Origin: Streptomyces filamentosus
Lineage (GTDB): Bacteria > Actinomycetota > Actinomycetes > Streptomycetales > Streptomycetaceae
Direction of reading: 5' to 3'
Length of the DNA: 64,000 bases
Assembly (NCBI RefSeq): GCF_014654895.1
Contig: NZ_BNBE01000002.1
Coordinates: 372,001-436,000 of the forward strand
A model generated the notes under the pieces. It was not told the DNA's origin and ran no database searches. It worked only from the letters and a program-made list of their open reading frames with translations. A program made the position numbers and the translations under genes. Shown in pieces: positions 49,475 to 58,548 of the stretch (its first letter is position 1; each line of letters begins with the position of its first letter).

Positions 49475-50818
49475 TCAGTGGGCGGTGAGGAACCGGTGGA
49501 GGACGCGGACGCCGAATTCGAGGCCGGACAGGGGCACCCGCTCGTCCACTCCGTGGAACATGGCGTAGTAGTGCAGGTGGGGGTCGAGCAGGAGGGGGGC
49601 GAAGCCGTAGGTGCTGATGCCGATCCTCGCGAAGGCCTTGGCGTCGGTCCCCCCGGACTGGATGAACGGCACGGGGTGGGCGTGGGGGTCTTGGCTGCGG
49701 ATCGCTTCGGCCATCGCGCCGAAGGCCGGCCCTTCGTGATCGGCGGCGACGGCCTCCTCGCAGTTGATGAACTCCCGTGCCACCTTCGGGCCCAGGAGCC
49801 GGTCGACGGTTTCCACGAAGGCGTTCTGTTCGCCGGGCAGGAACCTGCCGTCCACCTCGGCGTGGGCGCGTGAGGGGATGACGTTGACCTTCTGGCCGGC
49901 CGTCAGCACGGTAGGGTTGAGGGTGTTGCGGATGGTGCAGTCGAAGAGTTCGCCGAGCCCGCCGAGGCGGATCGCCTCCTCCTCAAGTCGGTCGCGGTCG
50001 ATCCGGATCCCGAGGGTCTGGTCAAGGGCGTCGAGCAGGGTGTGGACGGCGGGGACGAGGCGGGTGGGCCAGCGATGGGCGGCGAGCCGGGAGAGGGCGT
50101 GGACCAGCTCCGCCACCGCGTTGTCCTGTCCGGGCCCCGAGCCGTGTCCTGCGGTGCCGTGGGCAGTGAGCCGCATCCACGCGGTGCCGCGCTCCCCGAC
50201 GGCGATGGGGTACACGCGTGCGTCCGGTCCGGTGCGGGTGGTCCTGGTCGTGATCGAGAAGCCGCCGGACTCGCTGATCGCCTCCTCGACGCCGGCGAAG
50301 TGGTCCCGGTGCGCGGTCGTGACGTGACGGGATCCGTACTCGCCGGTCGACTCCTCGTCCGCGAGGAAGGCGAGGACCAGGTCACGTCGCGGTTTCTGCC
50401 CTGTGCGCGCCCAGGCGCGCACCAGGGCGAGGGTCATGGCGAGGGTTCCCTTCATGTCGACCGCGCCGCGTCCCCACAGGCAGCCGTGGTGGAGGTCTCC
50501 GGAAAGGGGGTGCAGCGTCCAGTCGCGGGGCTCGGCGTGCACGGTGTCGAGGTGTCCGTGGACGAGCAGCGGGGGCAGGTCGCGGTTCTCGCCGTCGATC
50601 CGGGCCAGGACGCTGGTGCGGCGGGGCCGCGGTTCGGTCAGGGTGGCACGGACACCGGCCGCCTCCAGGGCTTCGGCCACGTACTCCGCGGCTTGCCGCT
50701 CGCCGGGCCCAGATCCGTCTCCGGGGTTGGTGGTGTCGATGCGCAGGAGGTCCGAGCACAGTTCGGCGACGTCGGTGGCGTAGCCGTCGTGCAGACCGGG
50801 TTGTCCGATGGCGGTCAC
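49475..50818 (-). CDS. M20-family zinc peptidase/deacylase
   Basis: The protein of about 447 residues belongs to the M20/ArgE/DapE type. Zinc ligands are in LLVHGHLDTVHAE and GRGAVDMKG; the catalytic Glu is in LADEESTGEYG; the dimerisation domain has LTAHGTAGHGSGPGQDNA; a further His is in HLHYYAMFHGVDERVPL. It could cut a dipeptide, an N-acyl amino acid, or a DAP-containing peptide delivered by the operon's transporter. The GTG start at 50818 is chosen for GGAG six bases upstream; GTG 50830 is an alternative. Confidence 0.85.
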   Translation of the reverse strand: MTAIGQPGLHDGYATDVAELCSDLLRIDTTNPGDGSGPGERQAAEYVAEALEAAGVRATLTEPRPRRTSVLARIDGENRDLPPLLVHGHLDTVHAEPRDWTLHPLSGDLHHGCLWGRGAVDMKGTLAMTLALVRAWARTGQKPRRDLVLAFLADEESTGEYGSRHVTTAHRDHFAGVEEAISESGGFSITTRTTRTGPDARVYPIAVGERGTAWMRLTAHGTAGHGSGPGQDNAVAELVHALSRLAAHRWPTRLVPAVHTLLDALDQTLGIRIDRDRLEEEAIRLGGLGELFDCTIRNTLNPTVLTAGQKVNVIPSRAHAEVDGRFLPGEQNAFVETVDRLLGPKVAREFINCEEAVAADHEGPAFGAMAEAIRSQDPHAHPVPFIQSGGTDAKAFARIGISTYGFAPLLLDPHLHYYAMFHGVDERVPLSGLEFGVRVLHRFLTAH

Positions 50819-50864
50819 AAGCTGCTCCACGAGGATCGGTCGGGCGGGGAGGGAGGGGCGGCGG

Positions 50865-51722
50865 TCAGTCGAAGTGGTCCTCCATCGCCGCGCCGGCGAT
50901 GGAGGTGCACACCTTGAAGGTCCGGGCGGCGGTGGTCGCGTCCGGTGCTGTGAAGGCGACGCCCCGGGGGCCGTGGGGCTCGACGGTGGGGACGGCGAGG
51001 ACCGCGGCCGCCAGATGGGGTGCGTGGAAGTCGAGCTCGAAGCGGTGCGGCCGGCCGGGGGTGCCGCGTCCTTCCGGGGTGGCCGCGTGATCGCTTCGGG
51101 CGCGGAGGAGGCGGATGGCTTCGGCCGCCTGTGCGCGCAGCAGCTCGGCGCTCCGGCCGGGAGGAAGGCAGATGGCGGCGTACCGGCTGACGCATTCCTT
51201 GACCGCCACGACGAGAGCCTCGGGCGCCCAGAGCCGGGCCGCCTCGCAGGTGAGGTCGTCGCCGGTCACCAGGACGACGGGGACGCCGTGCTCCTCGGCG
51301 ATCAGCGCGTTCATGCGGCCCTCGTCGGCCGGCTCGCCGTCGATGCGGAACGCAACCAGTCCGGTTCCGAGGTAGGTGTGGGACAGCACCCCCTGCTCTC
51401 CGGCGCCCGTGTGGTAGCCGAGGAAGACCACCGCGTCGGCCCGGTCGATCCCCGCCATCATGCCCAGCGGCTTGTGTCGGCCGGTGAGCAGGCGCGCGCG
51501 GGGGTCCAGGGCCTCAAGGAGCAGGTTGCGCTGCATGTAGTGGGCGTCGTTGACCAGCACTTCGGTCGCGCCGCCGGCGAGGAGGCCGTCGACGGCGGCG
51601 TTGACGTCGCCGGTGAAGAGCGGGCGCATGCGTTCCCAGGAGTCGGTTCCCGGTTCGACGTCGTCGGGGCACGTGACGCCGGTGGCGCCTTCCATGTCGG
51701 CGGAGACGAGCACCCGCGTCAT
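50865..51722 (-). CDS. M55 D-aminopeptidase (DppA-like)
   Basis: The 285-residue enzyme has the zinc motif SADMEGATGV (SxDxEG), LVNDAHYMQRNLL, FLGYHTGAGEQGVLSHTY and ALIAEEHGVPVVLVTGD, all signatures of the M55 family. The Bacillus subtilis member (DppA) removes D-alanine residues from peptides and sits in the dpp-ykf operon. Here the ATG overlaps the LD-carboxypeptidase stop (ATGA), so both enzymes are made together, matching a role in trimming D-amino acids from muropeptides. Confidence 0.9.
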   Translation of the reverse strand: MTRVLVSADMEGATGVTCPDDVEPGTDSWERMRPLFTGDVNAAVDGLLAGGATEVLVNDAHYMQRNLLLEALDPRARLLTGRHKPLGMMAGIDRADAVVFLGYHTGAGEQGVLSHTYLGTGLVAFRIDGEPADEGRMNALIAEEHGVPVVLVTGDDLTCEAARLWAPEALVVAVKECVSRYAAICLPPGRSAELLRAQAAEAIRLLRARSDHAATPEGRGTPGRPHRFELDFHAPHLAAAVLAVPTVEPHGPRGVAFTAPDATTAARTFKVCTSIAGAAMEDHFD

Positions 51723-52678
51723 TTCGTGTTCCTTTCGTGCGGGTGGAGGGTGAGGACGGGCGGGTCCGTCCGGAGGACCGCGCGTGCTCCCAGGGGGACG
51801 GTGAGCTGACGCGGTCCGTGGCCGGCGGGCAGGCCCGCCGCCACCGGGACCCCGAGGTCCGACAAGCGGTCCCGCATCACGGCCTCCACCTGGTGCCGGG
51901 GGCCGCAGTCGGTGAAGTCGCCGAGGACGACGCCGGCCGTCCGTCGCAGGACGCCGGCGCGTCCGAGCTGGGTCAGCGACCGGTCCAGGCGGTAGGGGTC
52001 CTCGCCGACGTCCTCGAGCAGGAGGATGCGGCCTTCGGCGTCGGGCGCGGTGGCGGTTCCCAGCGAGGACGCCAGCATGGTGAGGTTCCCGCCGGTGAGG
52101 ATCCCCTCGGCGCGTCCGGGAACGAGGACGGGGCCGTGGAGGGCGAACGAGCGCGGAGGCGGTCCGAAGAGGGCCGCGTGAAGGCTTCCGGCACTGACGT
52201 CGTCTTCGTGGAGGGGTCTGCAGCCGGGCATCGGACCGTGGAGGGTCACCAGGCGGAGGCTCTCCCCCAGTGCCTGGTGAAGGCAGGTGATGTCACTGGA
52301 ACCGACGAGGAACTTGGGTCCCGCGGCGGCGAGGCATCGGTGGTCGAGGCGGTCCGCGATGCGCTGGCTCCCGTATCCGCCCCGCACGCACACGACCGCC
52401 CGTACGTCGGGATCGAGCCAGGCCTCGGTGAAGTCGTCGAGGCGCTCGTCGTCGGAGCCGGCCAGGTAGCCCTGGTGGGTGGCGTGGAGCCGCGGAGTGG
52501 TGCGTACCCGGAGGCCCCAGTCCTCCAGCAGGTCCCGGGCCGGGGTCGTCTCGCGTTCGGTCACCGGTCCGGCGGGGGCGACGAGGGCGACGGTGTCGCC
52601 CCGCCGGAGCAACGGAGGGTACGCGCGGGCCTGGTGCGTGGCCCTCCCCGCGCCGGGCGGCACGCCGTCGGCCGTCAT
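51719..52678 (-). CDS. LD-carboxypeptidase (S66 family)
   Basis: The 319-residue enzyme has the S66 start RRGDTVALVAPAGPV, then VRAVVCVRGGYGSQRIADRLD, the nucleophile region FLVGSSDITCLHQAL (Ser), the Glu in ILLLEDVGEDPYRLDR, and the His in LPAGHGPRQLTVPLGA. Such enzymes remove D-Ala from the end of murein tetrapeptides in the cytoplasm during recycling (LdcA in E. coli, YkfA in Bacillus). It is coupled to the neighbours on both sides by 4-base overlaps. Confidence 0.9.
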   Translation of the reverse strand: MTADGVPPGAGRATHQARAYPPLLRRGDTVALVAPAGPVTERETTPARDLLEDWGLRVRTTPRLHATHQGYLAGSDDERLDDFTEAWLDPDVRAVVCVRGGYGSQRIADRLDHRCLAAAGPKFLVGSSDITCLHQALGESLRLVTLHGPMPGCRPLHEDDVSAGSLHAALFGPPPRSFALHGPVLVPGRAEGILTGGNLTMLASSLGTATAPDAEGRILLLEDVGEDPYRLDRSLTQLGRAGVLRRTAGVVLGDFTDCGPRHQVEAVMRDRLSDLGVPVAAGLPAGHGPRQLTVPLGARAVLRTDPPVLTLHPHERNTK

Positions 52679-54723
52679 GACCGTTCCGCGGGGGCCGGTG
52701 CCGCGTCCGTGGAACCGGCTGTGTCCGCCGGGAGGCCAGCGGGAGGGGCGAAGATCCGCTCGTAGAAGCAAATCTCGGCCTCCAGGGCCGCCCGGATCGT
52801 CTCGGCACGCCGCCAGCCGTGCCGTTCCCCCGGGAACTCGACGTGTTCGCAAGCGATGCCCGCGGCACGAAGCGCCTCTGCCATGGCGGAGGACTGGGCG
52901 GGGTCCACGATGGTGTCGTCGAGGCCGTGGAGGAGCAGGGCGGGACCGCTGGCCCTGTCCGCCGCGAGGACCGGGGAGCGCTGTTCGTAGAGCGTGGCGC
53001 TCTGCGGCAGGGGGCCGATCAGGCCGTCCAGGTAGCGGGACTCGAAGTCGTGGGTGGTGGCCGCCCAGGTGAGCGGATCGGTGATGCCGTAGAAGGAGAC
53101 CGCGCCGGCGAAAGCGTTCGTGTGGGTGAGGGCGGCGAGGGCGGTCCATCCCCCCGCGCTTCCTCCGCGGATCGCCAGCCGGCCGGGATCGGCAAGCCCT
53201 TCGGAGACCAGGGCCCGCGCGACGGTGACGCAGTCCTGGACGTCGACGAGTCCCCAGGCGCCGTTCAGACGCTCCCGGTAGGCACGGCCGTATCCGACCG
53301 ACCCTCCGTAGTCGACCGTCGCGACGCCGATGCCGCGGCTGGTGAAGTAGGCGATCTCGAGGTCCTGCACCATCGGGTAGTCGCCGGTGGGGCCGCCGTG
53401 CACGAAGACCACCCACGGCGGGCGCCGTCCGTCCGGTGCGGCGTGACAGGGATGAGTGGGCGGGTAGAGGTGGGCGTGCACCGGCGAACCGGCGCCCGAG
53501 GGGTCGTCAACCGGCGGCGCCGCGGCGTCGCGGTGGAAGGACCTGGCGGTGGGAAGCGGCAGCCAGGCGGGGTCGACCGGCGGCGCCGCGCGGGAGGAGA
53601 GGATCCGCGTGTCGCGGTCGTGGGTGGCGCCGGGGTCGGGGAGGGCCGTGGTGAAGACGCTGTAGGGAAGGGTCGGGCTGGCCCCGGCGGTGGCCAGACG
53701 GCCCGCGTCGGCGTCGACGCTCTGGATGAAATCGGTGAAGGGCAGGCCGAGATCGGTGAGTACGGATCGTTCGGGACCGGCCTCGGGGTCTACGAGGGAG
53801 ATCCGTCGTCCGGCGCCCGTTCCGTGGACGGCGACGGCCCGGCCGTCGGGAAGAGGGGCGAACCAGGTGGAGCCGGGCTTCCACAGGGCGCCGCCGAACT
53901 CCTCCTCGACGGCGGCGACGGCCTGGGCGGGGCCTCCGTGGGCGGGCACGACGTGCAGGGTCCACCAGCCGTCGGGATCGGTGACCGCCCAGAGGCTGTC
54001 GCCGTCCCTCCACTCGGCCTGGACGACGGATTCCCGGGGGCCGCCCGCCCTGACGCCATGGACGCCGGCGGTGCCGTCCTCCTTCATGGGTGCGACACAC
54101 AGTTCGGTGCCGTCCCACGGCATGTTCGGATGGTCCCATCCGATCCAGGACACGTGTCGGCCGTCCGGGGACAGCCGGGGGCAGGTCACGAAGTGGTGCG
54201 TCGCGGAGATCGTCCGCTCGGTGCCGGTGCTGAGCGAGACTGAGACGAGGGCGCGCTCGATGTCGCGCGCACCACCGATGCGCGTCTCGCGCACGGCCCA
54301 CACCTCGTCGCGCGACGGCGGCACGTAGAGATCGCCGTAGGTGACGTCTTCGCGCGCGGGGGTGAGGGGCCTGGGCGCGTCCTGGGCGTCCGGGTGGTGG
54401 AGGTAGACGCGCCGGTCGTGCCAGTGGGTGAAGACCAGGCCGGCGTCGGTGGGTCGCCAGGACCGGCCGCCGTATTCGTGGAGGCTGTTGCGGGCGTCGA
54501 AGCCCGGGGGGAGGACGTCCTCGACGGTGCCGTCCGATTTCGCGCGCACGACGCATCGGCGGCCGGACTCGTGGGGGCGGGGTTCGTCCCACCACACTTC
54601 GTCGCCGACGATCGAGACCCAGCCCGGCGTGCCGTCCTGGCGGGCGACGGCCGCAGCGCTGATATCGGAGTCCCAGGCCCGGAATGCGGGGGGCGTGTCC
54701 TGGGTGGAGGAGGGGTGGTGCAT
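52675..54723 (-). CDS. S9-family prolyl-oligopeptidase-like / acylaminoacyl peptidase
   Basis: The protein of about 682 residues has an N-terminal beta-propeller (to about residue 400, with WD/TolB-like repeats such as HFVTCPRLSPDGRHVSWIGWD) and a C-terminal alpha/beta hydrolase: WVVFVHGGPTGDY, then YGGSVGYGRAYRERLNGAWGLVDVQD. The nucleophile is in IRGGSAGGWTALA, the Asp in LLLHGLDDTIVDP, and the His in GERHGWRR. The propeller limits access to short peptides. No signal peptide is seen, so it cuts imported peptides inside the cell. The stop overlaps the LD-carboxypeptidase start. The ATG at 54723 is used; a GTG 9 bases earlier is possible. Confidence 0.87.
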   Translation of the reverse strand: MHHPSSTQDTPPAFRAWDSDISAAAVARQDGTPGWVSIVGDEVWWDEPRPHESGRRCVVRAKSDGTVEDVLPPGFDARNSLHEYGGRSWRPTDAGLVFTHWHDRRVYLHHPDAQDAPRPLTPAREDVTYGDLYVPPSRDEVWAVRETRIGGARDIERALVSVSLSTGTERTISATHHFVTCPRLSPDGRHVSWIGWDHPNMPWDGTELCVAPMKEDGTAGVHGVRAGGPRESVVQAEWRDGDSLWAVTDPDGWWTLHVVPAHGGPAQAVAAVEEEFGGALWKPGSTWFAPLPDGRAVAVHGTGAGRRISLVDPEAGPERSVLTDLGLPFTDFIQSVDADAGRLATAGASPTLPYSVFTTALPDPGATHDRDTRILSSRAAPPVDPAWLPLPTARSFHRDAAAPPVDDPSGAGSPVHAHLYPPTHPCHAAPDGRRPPWVVFVHGGPTGDYPMVQDLEIAYFTSRGIGVATVDYGGSVGYGRAYRERLNGAWGLVDVQDCVTVARALVSEGLADPGRLAIRGGSAGGWTALAALTHTNAFAGAVSFYGITDPLTWAATTHDFESRYLDGLIGPLPQSATLYEQRSPVLAADRASGPALLLHGLDDTIVDPAQSSAMAEALRAAGIACEHVEFPGERHGWRRAETIRAALEAEICFYERIFAPPAGLPADTAGSTDAAPAPAERS

Positions 54724-55119
54724 CGGGGTCACCGCCTTGTGGCCATGCGAATGGCGTCCGTGGGGTCAGGAGAGGAGAGGCACGGCCGGAGCGAGACGCG
54801 GTGCGGCCGTGCTGCGAGGTGGGGAGCGGGAGGTGGGCCTGGCGCCGCACCGCCGGTTCGACTGCGGCGCGCGAGGGAGCGCGCCTGCGGGCCGGCGGTG
54901 TGCGGTCGCTTCGCGCCGCGGTGCGGTGGGTCCGGGGAGTGTCTGGTCGGCGCCGACGGCCGGGGCGGGGCGGGAGCCTCAGGGCCGCGGGGCCGGGCCG
55001 GCCGGCCGCGGTCGCCGGGTGTGCGCGTTCCCGTCCGGTGGACCGCACGGATGCGGCGGAGCCGTTCTCATGCCGTACACGCTAGTGAGGCACCGGGGTC
55101 GCGGGCGATCAACAAAAGG
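54724..55119. other. Non-coding gap before the prolyl-oligopeptidase gene
   Basis: No credible gene is present in these roughly 400 bases; all long frames are Arg-rich shadows. It lies between the terminator of the C39-like gene and the start of the S9 peptidase gene, so it may contain a separate promoter for the downstream peptidase-decarboxylase genes, or be a long leader. A TAGCGT near 55080 (minus strand) could be a -10 element, but evidence is weak. Confidence 0.4.
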
Positions 55120-55137
55120 TCCCGCCCCGGAGGGCGG
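55120..55137 (-). terminator. Intrinsic terminator after the C39-like gene
   Basis: CCCGCCC (55120-55126) pairs with GGGCGGG (55131-55137) over a 4-base loop. In the direction of transcription (minus strand) it is followed by a T-rich tract including TTTTGTT. It is about 50 bases past the C39-like stop. Confidence 0.7.
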
Positions 55138-55189
55138 GGTACGACGTTTCGTCGTTGTCGGTGGAGGTGGGGCCGTCCTGTGTCCCGGC

Positions 55190-56413
55190 TTACCAGTTGG
55201 GGTCGAGGCCGGCCACGTTGGCCGGCAGGGGCAGGTCGTGGGGGTGGACGAGGTAGACCACTCCCCCGCCGCCCGAAGCCGACAGCCACACCCGCTCGAA
55301 CTCGCCGCGCCGGTAGACCCGTCGCACCTCTTCGTCGGTGGCCGAGAGGGGGTCGTTGACCATCACGTCGCCGTCGGGCGTGAAACCGCAGACGATCTTG
55401 ATGCTTCCGGCCGGTGAGTAGCCCGCGCCGGCGAGCTCGCCGATGCGGAAGCTCTGGGCCGTGGCGACCGGTATGCCTGCGCAGATGAAGCGTTCGAGTT
55501 CGCTCAGCGAGCGCAGTCTGGTGACCATTCCGCCGAGTCCGTACCGGGCCGGGTAGGCGGCGTTGAAGGCCCAGTTGCCGCATCCCTTGTAGGCGTAGTC
55601 GTAGACCGCGCGAGCGGTGAAGTCGACCTGCGGCGCGGTGTCGGCGGGATCGATCCACGCCATCTCCGCGGTCTGCGGGCCGTGGCCGAAGTACTCGACG
55701 AGCATCGCGGTGCAGGCGGGGGCCGACCATGCCTCGCCTCCCCCGTCCCATTGGGGACTGTGACCGGTGTGCAGCTCCTGGGAACGGCGGGGGACGTCGA
55801 GGACCTTGCCCCAGGCGCCGGCGGGTCCGCTGACCGCCTGATGGTGGTCGGGGGGCGTGGAGGAGGCGGCGAGGTGGAGGGCGTGGACGGTGGGGCCCTC
55901 GACGGCGCCCCGGGCGCGTGCGAGGCGGACCTCCAGTTCGTACGCCGAGGCGGGCCTGCCGGGGGCGGCGACGAACACGTCGACGTCCGCCGTTCCGAAC
56001 GGGCCGGTCTGGCCGGGCACGGTGGTGCGGTGCACCACCGCGTCGTCCGAGGCCCAGTGCGCCATCACGTACCAGGGAGAGGCGTCTCCCGCGGCGTCAC
56101 GGACGCGCAGCCGCACCATCAGCCGGGTGCCGGCCGGCGTGAGGGCCGTCCAGGAGGGGATGAGCTCCTCGGCGGGAAACGGCAGGTCCCGCCAGCCGGT
56201 GGAGCAGGTCGCGTACTCCCATTCCAGGGTGGCGTGGCCGTGGTGATCCACGAAGGTCTCGTCGGCCTCGGCGCTCTCCAGGCGCAAGGCCCCGTCGGTC
56301 CAGGCGGTGCCCCTGAAGACGGCACGGGTGAAGTCGTGGGCCTCCGACCAGCGGTGCAGCACCGCCCTCGGCACGAGGGGGTCGTCGCTTCGCCCACGGT
56401 TCTCGCCTGTCAC
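55190..56413 (-). CDS. C39-like peptidase-family protein, catalytic residues altered
   Basis: The protein of about 407 residues has an N-terminal beta-rich region and a C-terminal C39-like (papain-type) domain from about residue 220: VPRRSQELHTGHSPQWDGGG, then EAWSAPACTAMLVEYFG, YDYAYKGCGNWAFNAAYPARY, and DGDVMVNDPLSATDEEVRRVYRR. In the typical Streptomyces proteins the first block reads EAWCSPTS with the catalytic Cys and the later block reads GHLVVIVGF with the catalytic His. Here those are EAWSAPAC and GSIKIVCGF, so both catalytic residues appear replaced. There is no signal peptide. It may be a non-catalytic peptide-binding protein or use the shifted Cys. The GTG start is uncertain (56482 is also possible). 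Confidence 0.68.
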   Translation of the reverse strand: MTGENRGRSDDPLVPRAVLHRWSEAHDFTRAVFRGTAWTDGALRLESAEADETFVDHHGHATLEWEYATCSTGWRDLPFPAEELIPSWTALTPAGTRLMVRLRVRDAAGDASPWYVMAHWASDDAVVHRTTVPGQTGPFGTADVDVFVAAPGRPASAYELEVRLARARGAVEGPTVHALHLAASSTPPDHHQAVSGPAGAWGKVLDVPRRSQELHTGHSPQWDGGGEAWSAPACTAMLVEYFGHGPQTAEMAWIDPADTAPQVDFTARAVYDYAYKGCGNWAFNAAYPARYGLGGMVTRLRSLSELERFICAGIPVATAQSFRIGELAGAGYSPAGSIKIVCGFTPDGDVMVNDPLSATDEEVRRVYRRGEFERVWLSASGGGGVVYLVHPHDLPLPANVAGLDPNW

Positions 56414-56541
56414 GGTCGTCCTGCCGCTCTCTTGTAGCTCCGGTACGGCCCCGCCTGACGCCGATGCCGGGACAGGGCCCACATGGTAGCGGCCCGGGGT
56501 TCCCGATCAGGAGCCCCGGGCCGCCTCGGACGGTCCCGCGC

Positions 56542-58548
56542 TCAGCGGGGCACGCGCGGCATCCTGGAGGCCGCCGTGAGGATCACGTCGTCCGCCTTGA
56601 CGAACATGATGCGGTGGCCGAACTGCACCTGGTGGTACCTGAGCTCGCCGCGGACCACGGTGTGGCCGGTGAGTTCGAAGGTCTTGGAGTGGTAGTACTC
56701 GCCAGTCACCGTCTGTCCGACGCTGTAGGTCTGGCCGGGGCGCAGGGTGTACTGCAGCGGCACGAGGGGCTGGACGGGGATCTCGGCCGGGTACGCCTCG
56801 GTCTCGGGGTAGGCGCGTCCGTAGAGCGGGGCGCTGTCGAGTCCGGGGCGCAACCGCGCCACCAGGCCCCTGGCGGGCAGGGTCTTGGGGTGCCGGAGGT
56901 CTTCCTTGAACCAGCCCTTCTGTCCGAGGTACCACAACGCCGTCCAGTCGCCGCGGCGCTCCGCCACCACGTACTTCTGACCCGTGCTCACCCGGGCGGC
57001 GTGGTTGTAGACGGACCACGTGCCGGGTGAGGGACGGATGCCCGCGTCGATGACCAGGGGAGCGTCGTCACGGGGCTCGGTGCGCAGGGTGATCGAGGCC
57101 GATCCGTGCACGGGGCAGAGGTCGGCCGGGGTCGCACCGCAGTAGTAGGGCTCCGTGTTCGAGTCGTAGTCCGGGTGGATGGTCACCAGCGGCGAGGTGG
57201 GTCCGCCCTCCGGCTTGAACGGCTTGCCCAGGAGGTCGAAGTAGTGGTCCCAGTCCCAGTAGGGGCCGGGGTCCTGGTGCATGCCGGCGACGGTGCCGGG
57301 CACGGTGCCGGGCACGTTGTCGTGACCGATGACGTGGGCCCGGTCGAGGGGGATGTCGTACGTCCTGGCCAGGTGCCGCACCAGGCGGGCCGACGTCCGG
57401 TACATCGCCTCGGTGTACCACTGGCCGCCCTGGGCGAGGAAGCCCTCGTGCTCCAGCCCGACGGCCTTGGAGTTGACGTACCAGTTGCCGGCGTGCCAGC
57501 CGACGTCCTTGGCGCGCAGGTGGTTGGCGACGTGGCCGTCCGCGGAGCGGAGGCTGTAGTGCCAGGACACGTAGGTGGGGTCCTGGACCAGCTTGAGGGT
57601 GGTGTCCCAGGTGGCCTCGGTGTCGTGGACGACGATGTAGTCGATGGTCTGGTTGTGGGGACGGTCGGAGAGGTCGTGGTTGCCGAAGTCGCCCGGCTCG
57701 TCCGAGAGCATCCGGTAGGGCGCGGGGGTCCAGTCGCAGCCCAGCTCACGGGGGCATTCGGCGCCCGGGGTCGTGGGTCTCAGCCCGAGTCCGTCCAGCT
57801 GCCGGGTGTCCGGCACGACGGGCGCCGGGGGCAGGGTGACGACGGTTCCGTCGTCGGTGCGCCGCGACTCCCCCGTGTTGATCAGGCGGAAGACGTCGTC
57901 GGCGAAGCGTCGCGCCGCCCCGGCTTCGGCGGCGCCCGCGTATGCGGCGACGGCCCCGTACCACTGTGCGGGGTCGGTGCTCAGGGGCAGGCCCGCGGAG
58001 CGCTGGTGGGCGGCGAGGAGCGCCGCTCCGCCTTCGATGTTCGCGCCGGGGTCCGTGCGGAGGCGGTCCGCGGGCAGTCCGGTGAGCGCGGCGGCCCGCC
58101 CCAGGGTCTCCAGCGCGGCGGGGAGGCGATCCGGGTCGACGGGCGTCTCCCGGTGCGCGAGGGAGGGGCGGGAGATGTCGCCCCGGGGGTCCTCGTCCCC
58201 GTCGGCGTGGTGGGATGCCCCGGCGAGCGTCGCTCGGGCGTCGGTCAGGTGCATCGGCCCGTAGCCGGCGTCCACGCTCGGGGCGCCGCCGTGGTCGTCC
58301 CAGCGGCTCTGCAGGTACGACACCGCGAGCAGCACCGTCTCGGGGACGTGGTGCCGTTCGCCGGCCGTGCGGAAGAGGTCGGCGCGGGGCCGGGCCCCCA
58401 CCGAGGCGGCTTCCTCCGGGCCGGAGGGTGGCTGTGCCTGGGCAGGGGCCATGGCGAGCGCCCCGGTCAGCAGGGCCGTCACGACGGCCACGGGGCCCGC
58501 TGCTCGTCTGCGCGGGATGCGTCTGCTTGTCACGCGTTCGTCCTTCAT
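56542..58548 (-). CDS. Secreted N-acetylmuramoyl-L-alanine amidase (Amidase_2)
   Basis: The 668-residue protein has a signal peptide (RRIPRRRAAGPVAVVTALLTGALAMAPAQA). A helical N-terminal domain resembles transglycosylase/lysozyme-like regions (VLLAVSYLQSRWDDH and NIEGGAALLAAHQRSAG), followed by an amidase_2 domain with zinc ligands in DYIVVHDTEATW, HYSLRSADGHVANHLRAKDVGWHAGNW, GLEHEGF and HVIGHDNVPG. SH3-like segments at the C-terminus complete it (about residues 500-660). It cleaves the bond between MurNAc and the stem peptide outside the cell and could release peptides for the operon's transporter. Its ATG overlaps the stop of the second ATPase gene (ATGA). Confidence 0.88.
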   Translation of the reverse strand: MKDERVTSRRIPRRRAAGPVAVVTALLTGALAMAPAQAQPPSGPEEAASVGARPRADLFRTAGERHHVPETVLLAVSYLQSRWDDHGGAPSVDAGYGPMHLTDARATLAGASHHADGDEDPRGDISRPSLAHRETPVDPDRLPAALETLGRAAALTGLPADRLRTDPGANIEGGAALLAAHQRSAGLPLSTDPAQWYGAVAAYAGAAEAGAARRFADDVFRLINTGESRRTDDGTVVTLPPAPVVPDTRQLDGLGLRPTTPGAECPRELGCDWTPAPYRMLSDEPGDFGNHDLSDRPHNQTIDYIVVHDTEATWDTTLKLVQDPTYVSWHYSLRSADGHVANHLRAKDVGWHAGNWYVNSKAVGLEHEGFLAQGGQWYTEAMYRTSARLVRHLARTYDIPLDRAHVIGHDNVPGTVPGTVAGMHQDPGPYWDWDHYFDLLGKPFKPEGGPTSPLVTIHPDYDSNTEPYYCGATPADLCPVHGSASITLRTEPRDDAPLVIDAGIRPSPGTWSVYNHAARVSTGQKYVVAERRGDWTALWYLGQKGWFKEDLRHPKTLPARGLVARLRPGLDSAPLYGRAYPETEAYPAEIPVQPLVPLQYTLRPGQTYSVGQTVTGEYYHSKTFELTGHTVVRGELRYHQVQFGHRIMFVKADDVILTAASRMPRVPR

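Noticed and set aside
54733..55085. Long frames on both strands in the gap before the S9 peptidase
   Set aside because: They are Arg-rich, overlap each other and have no start signal or domain; treated as leader or intergenic DNA.
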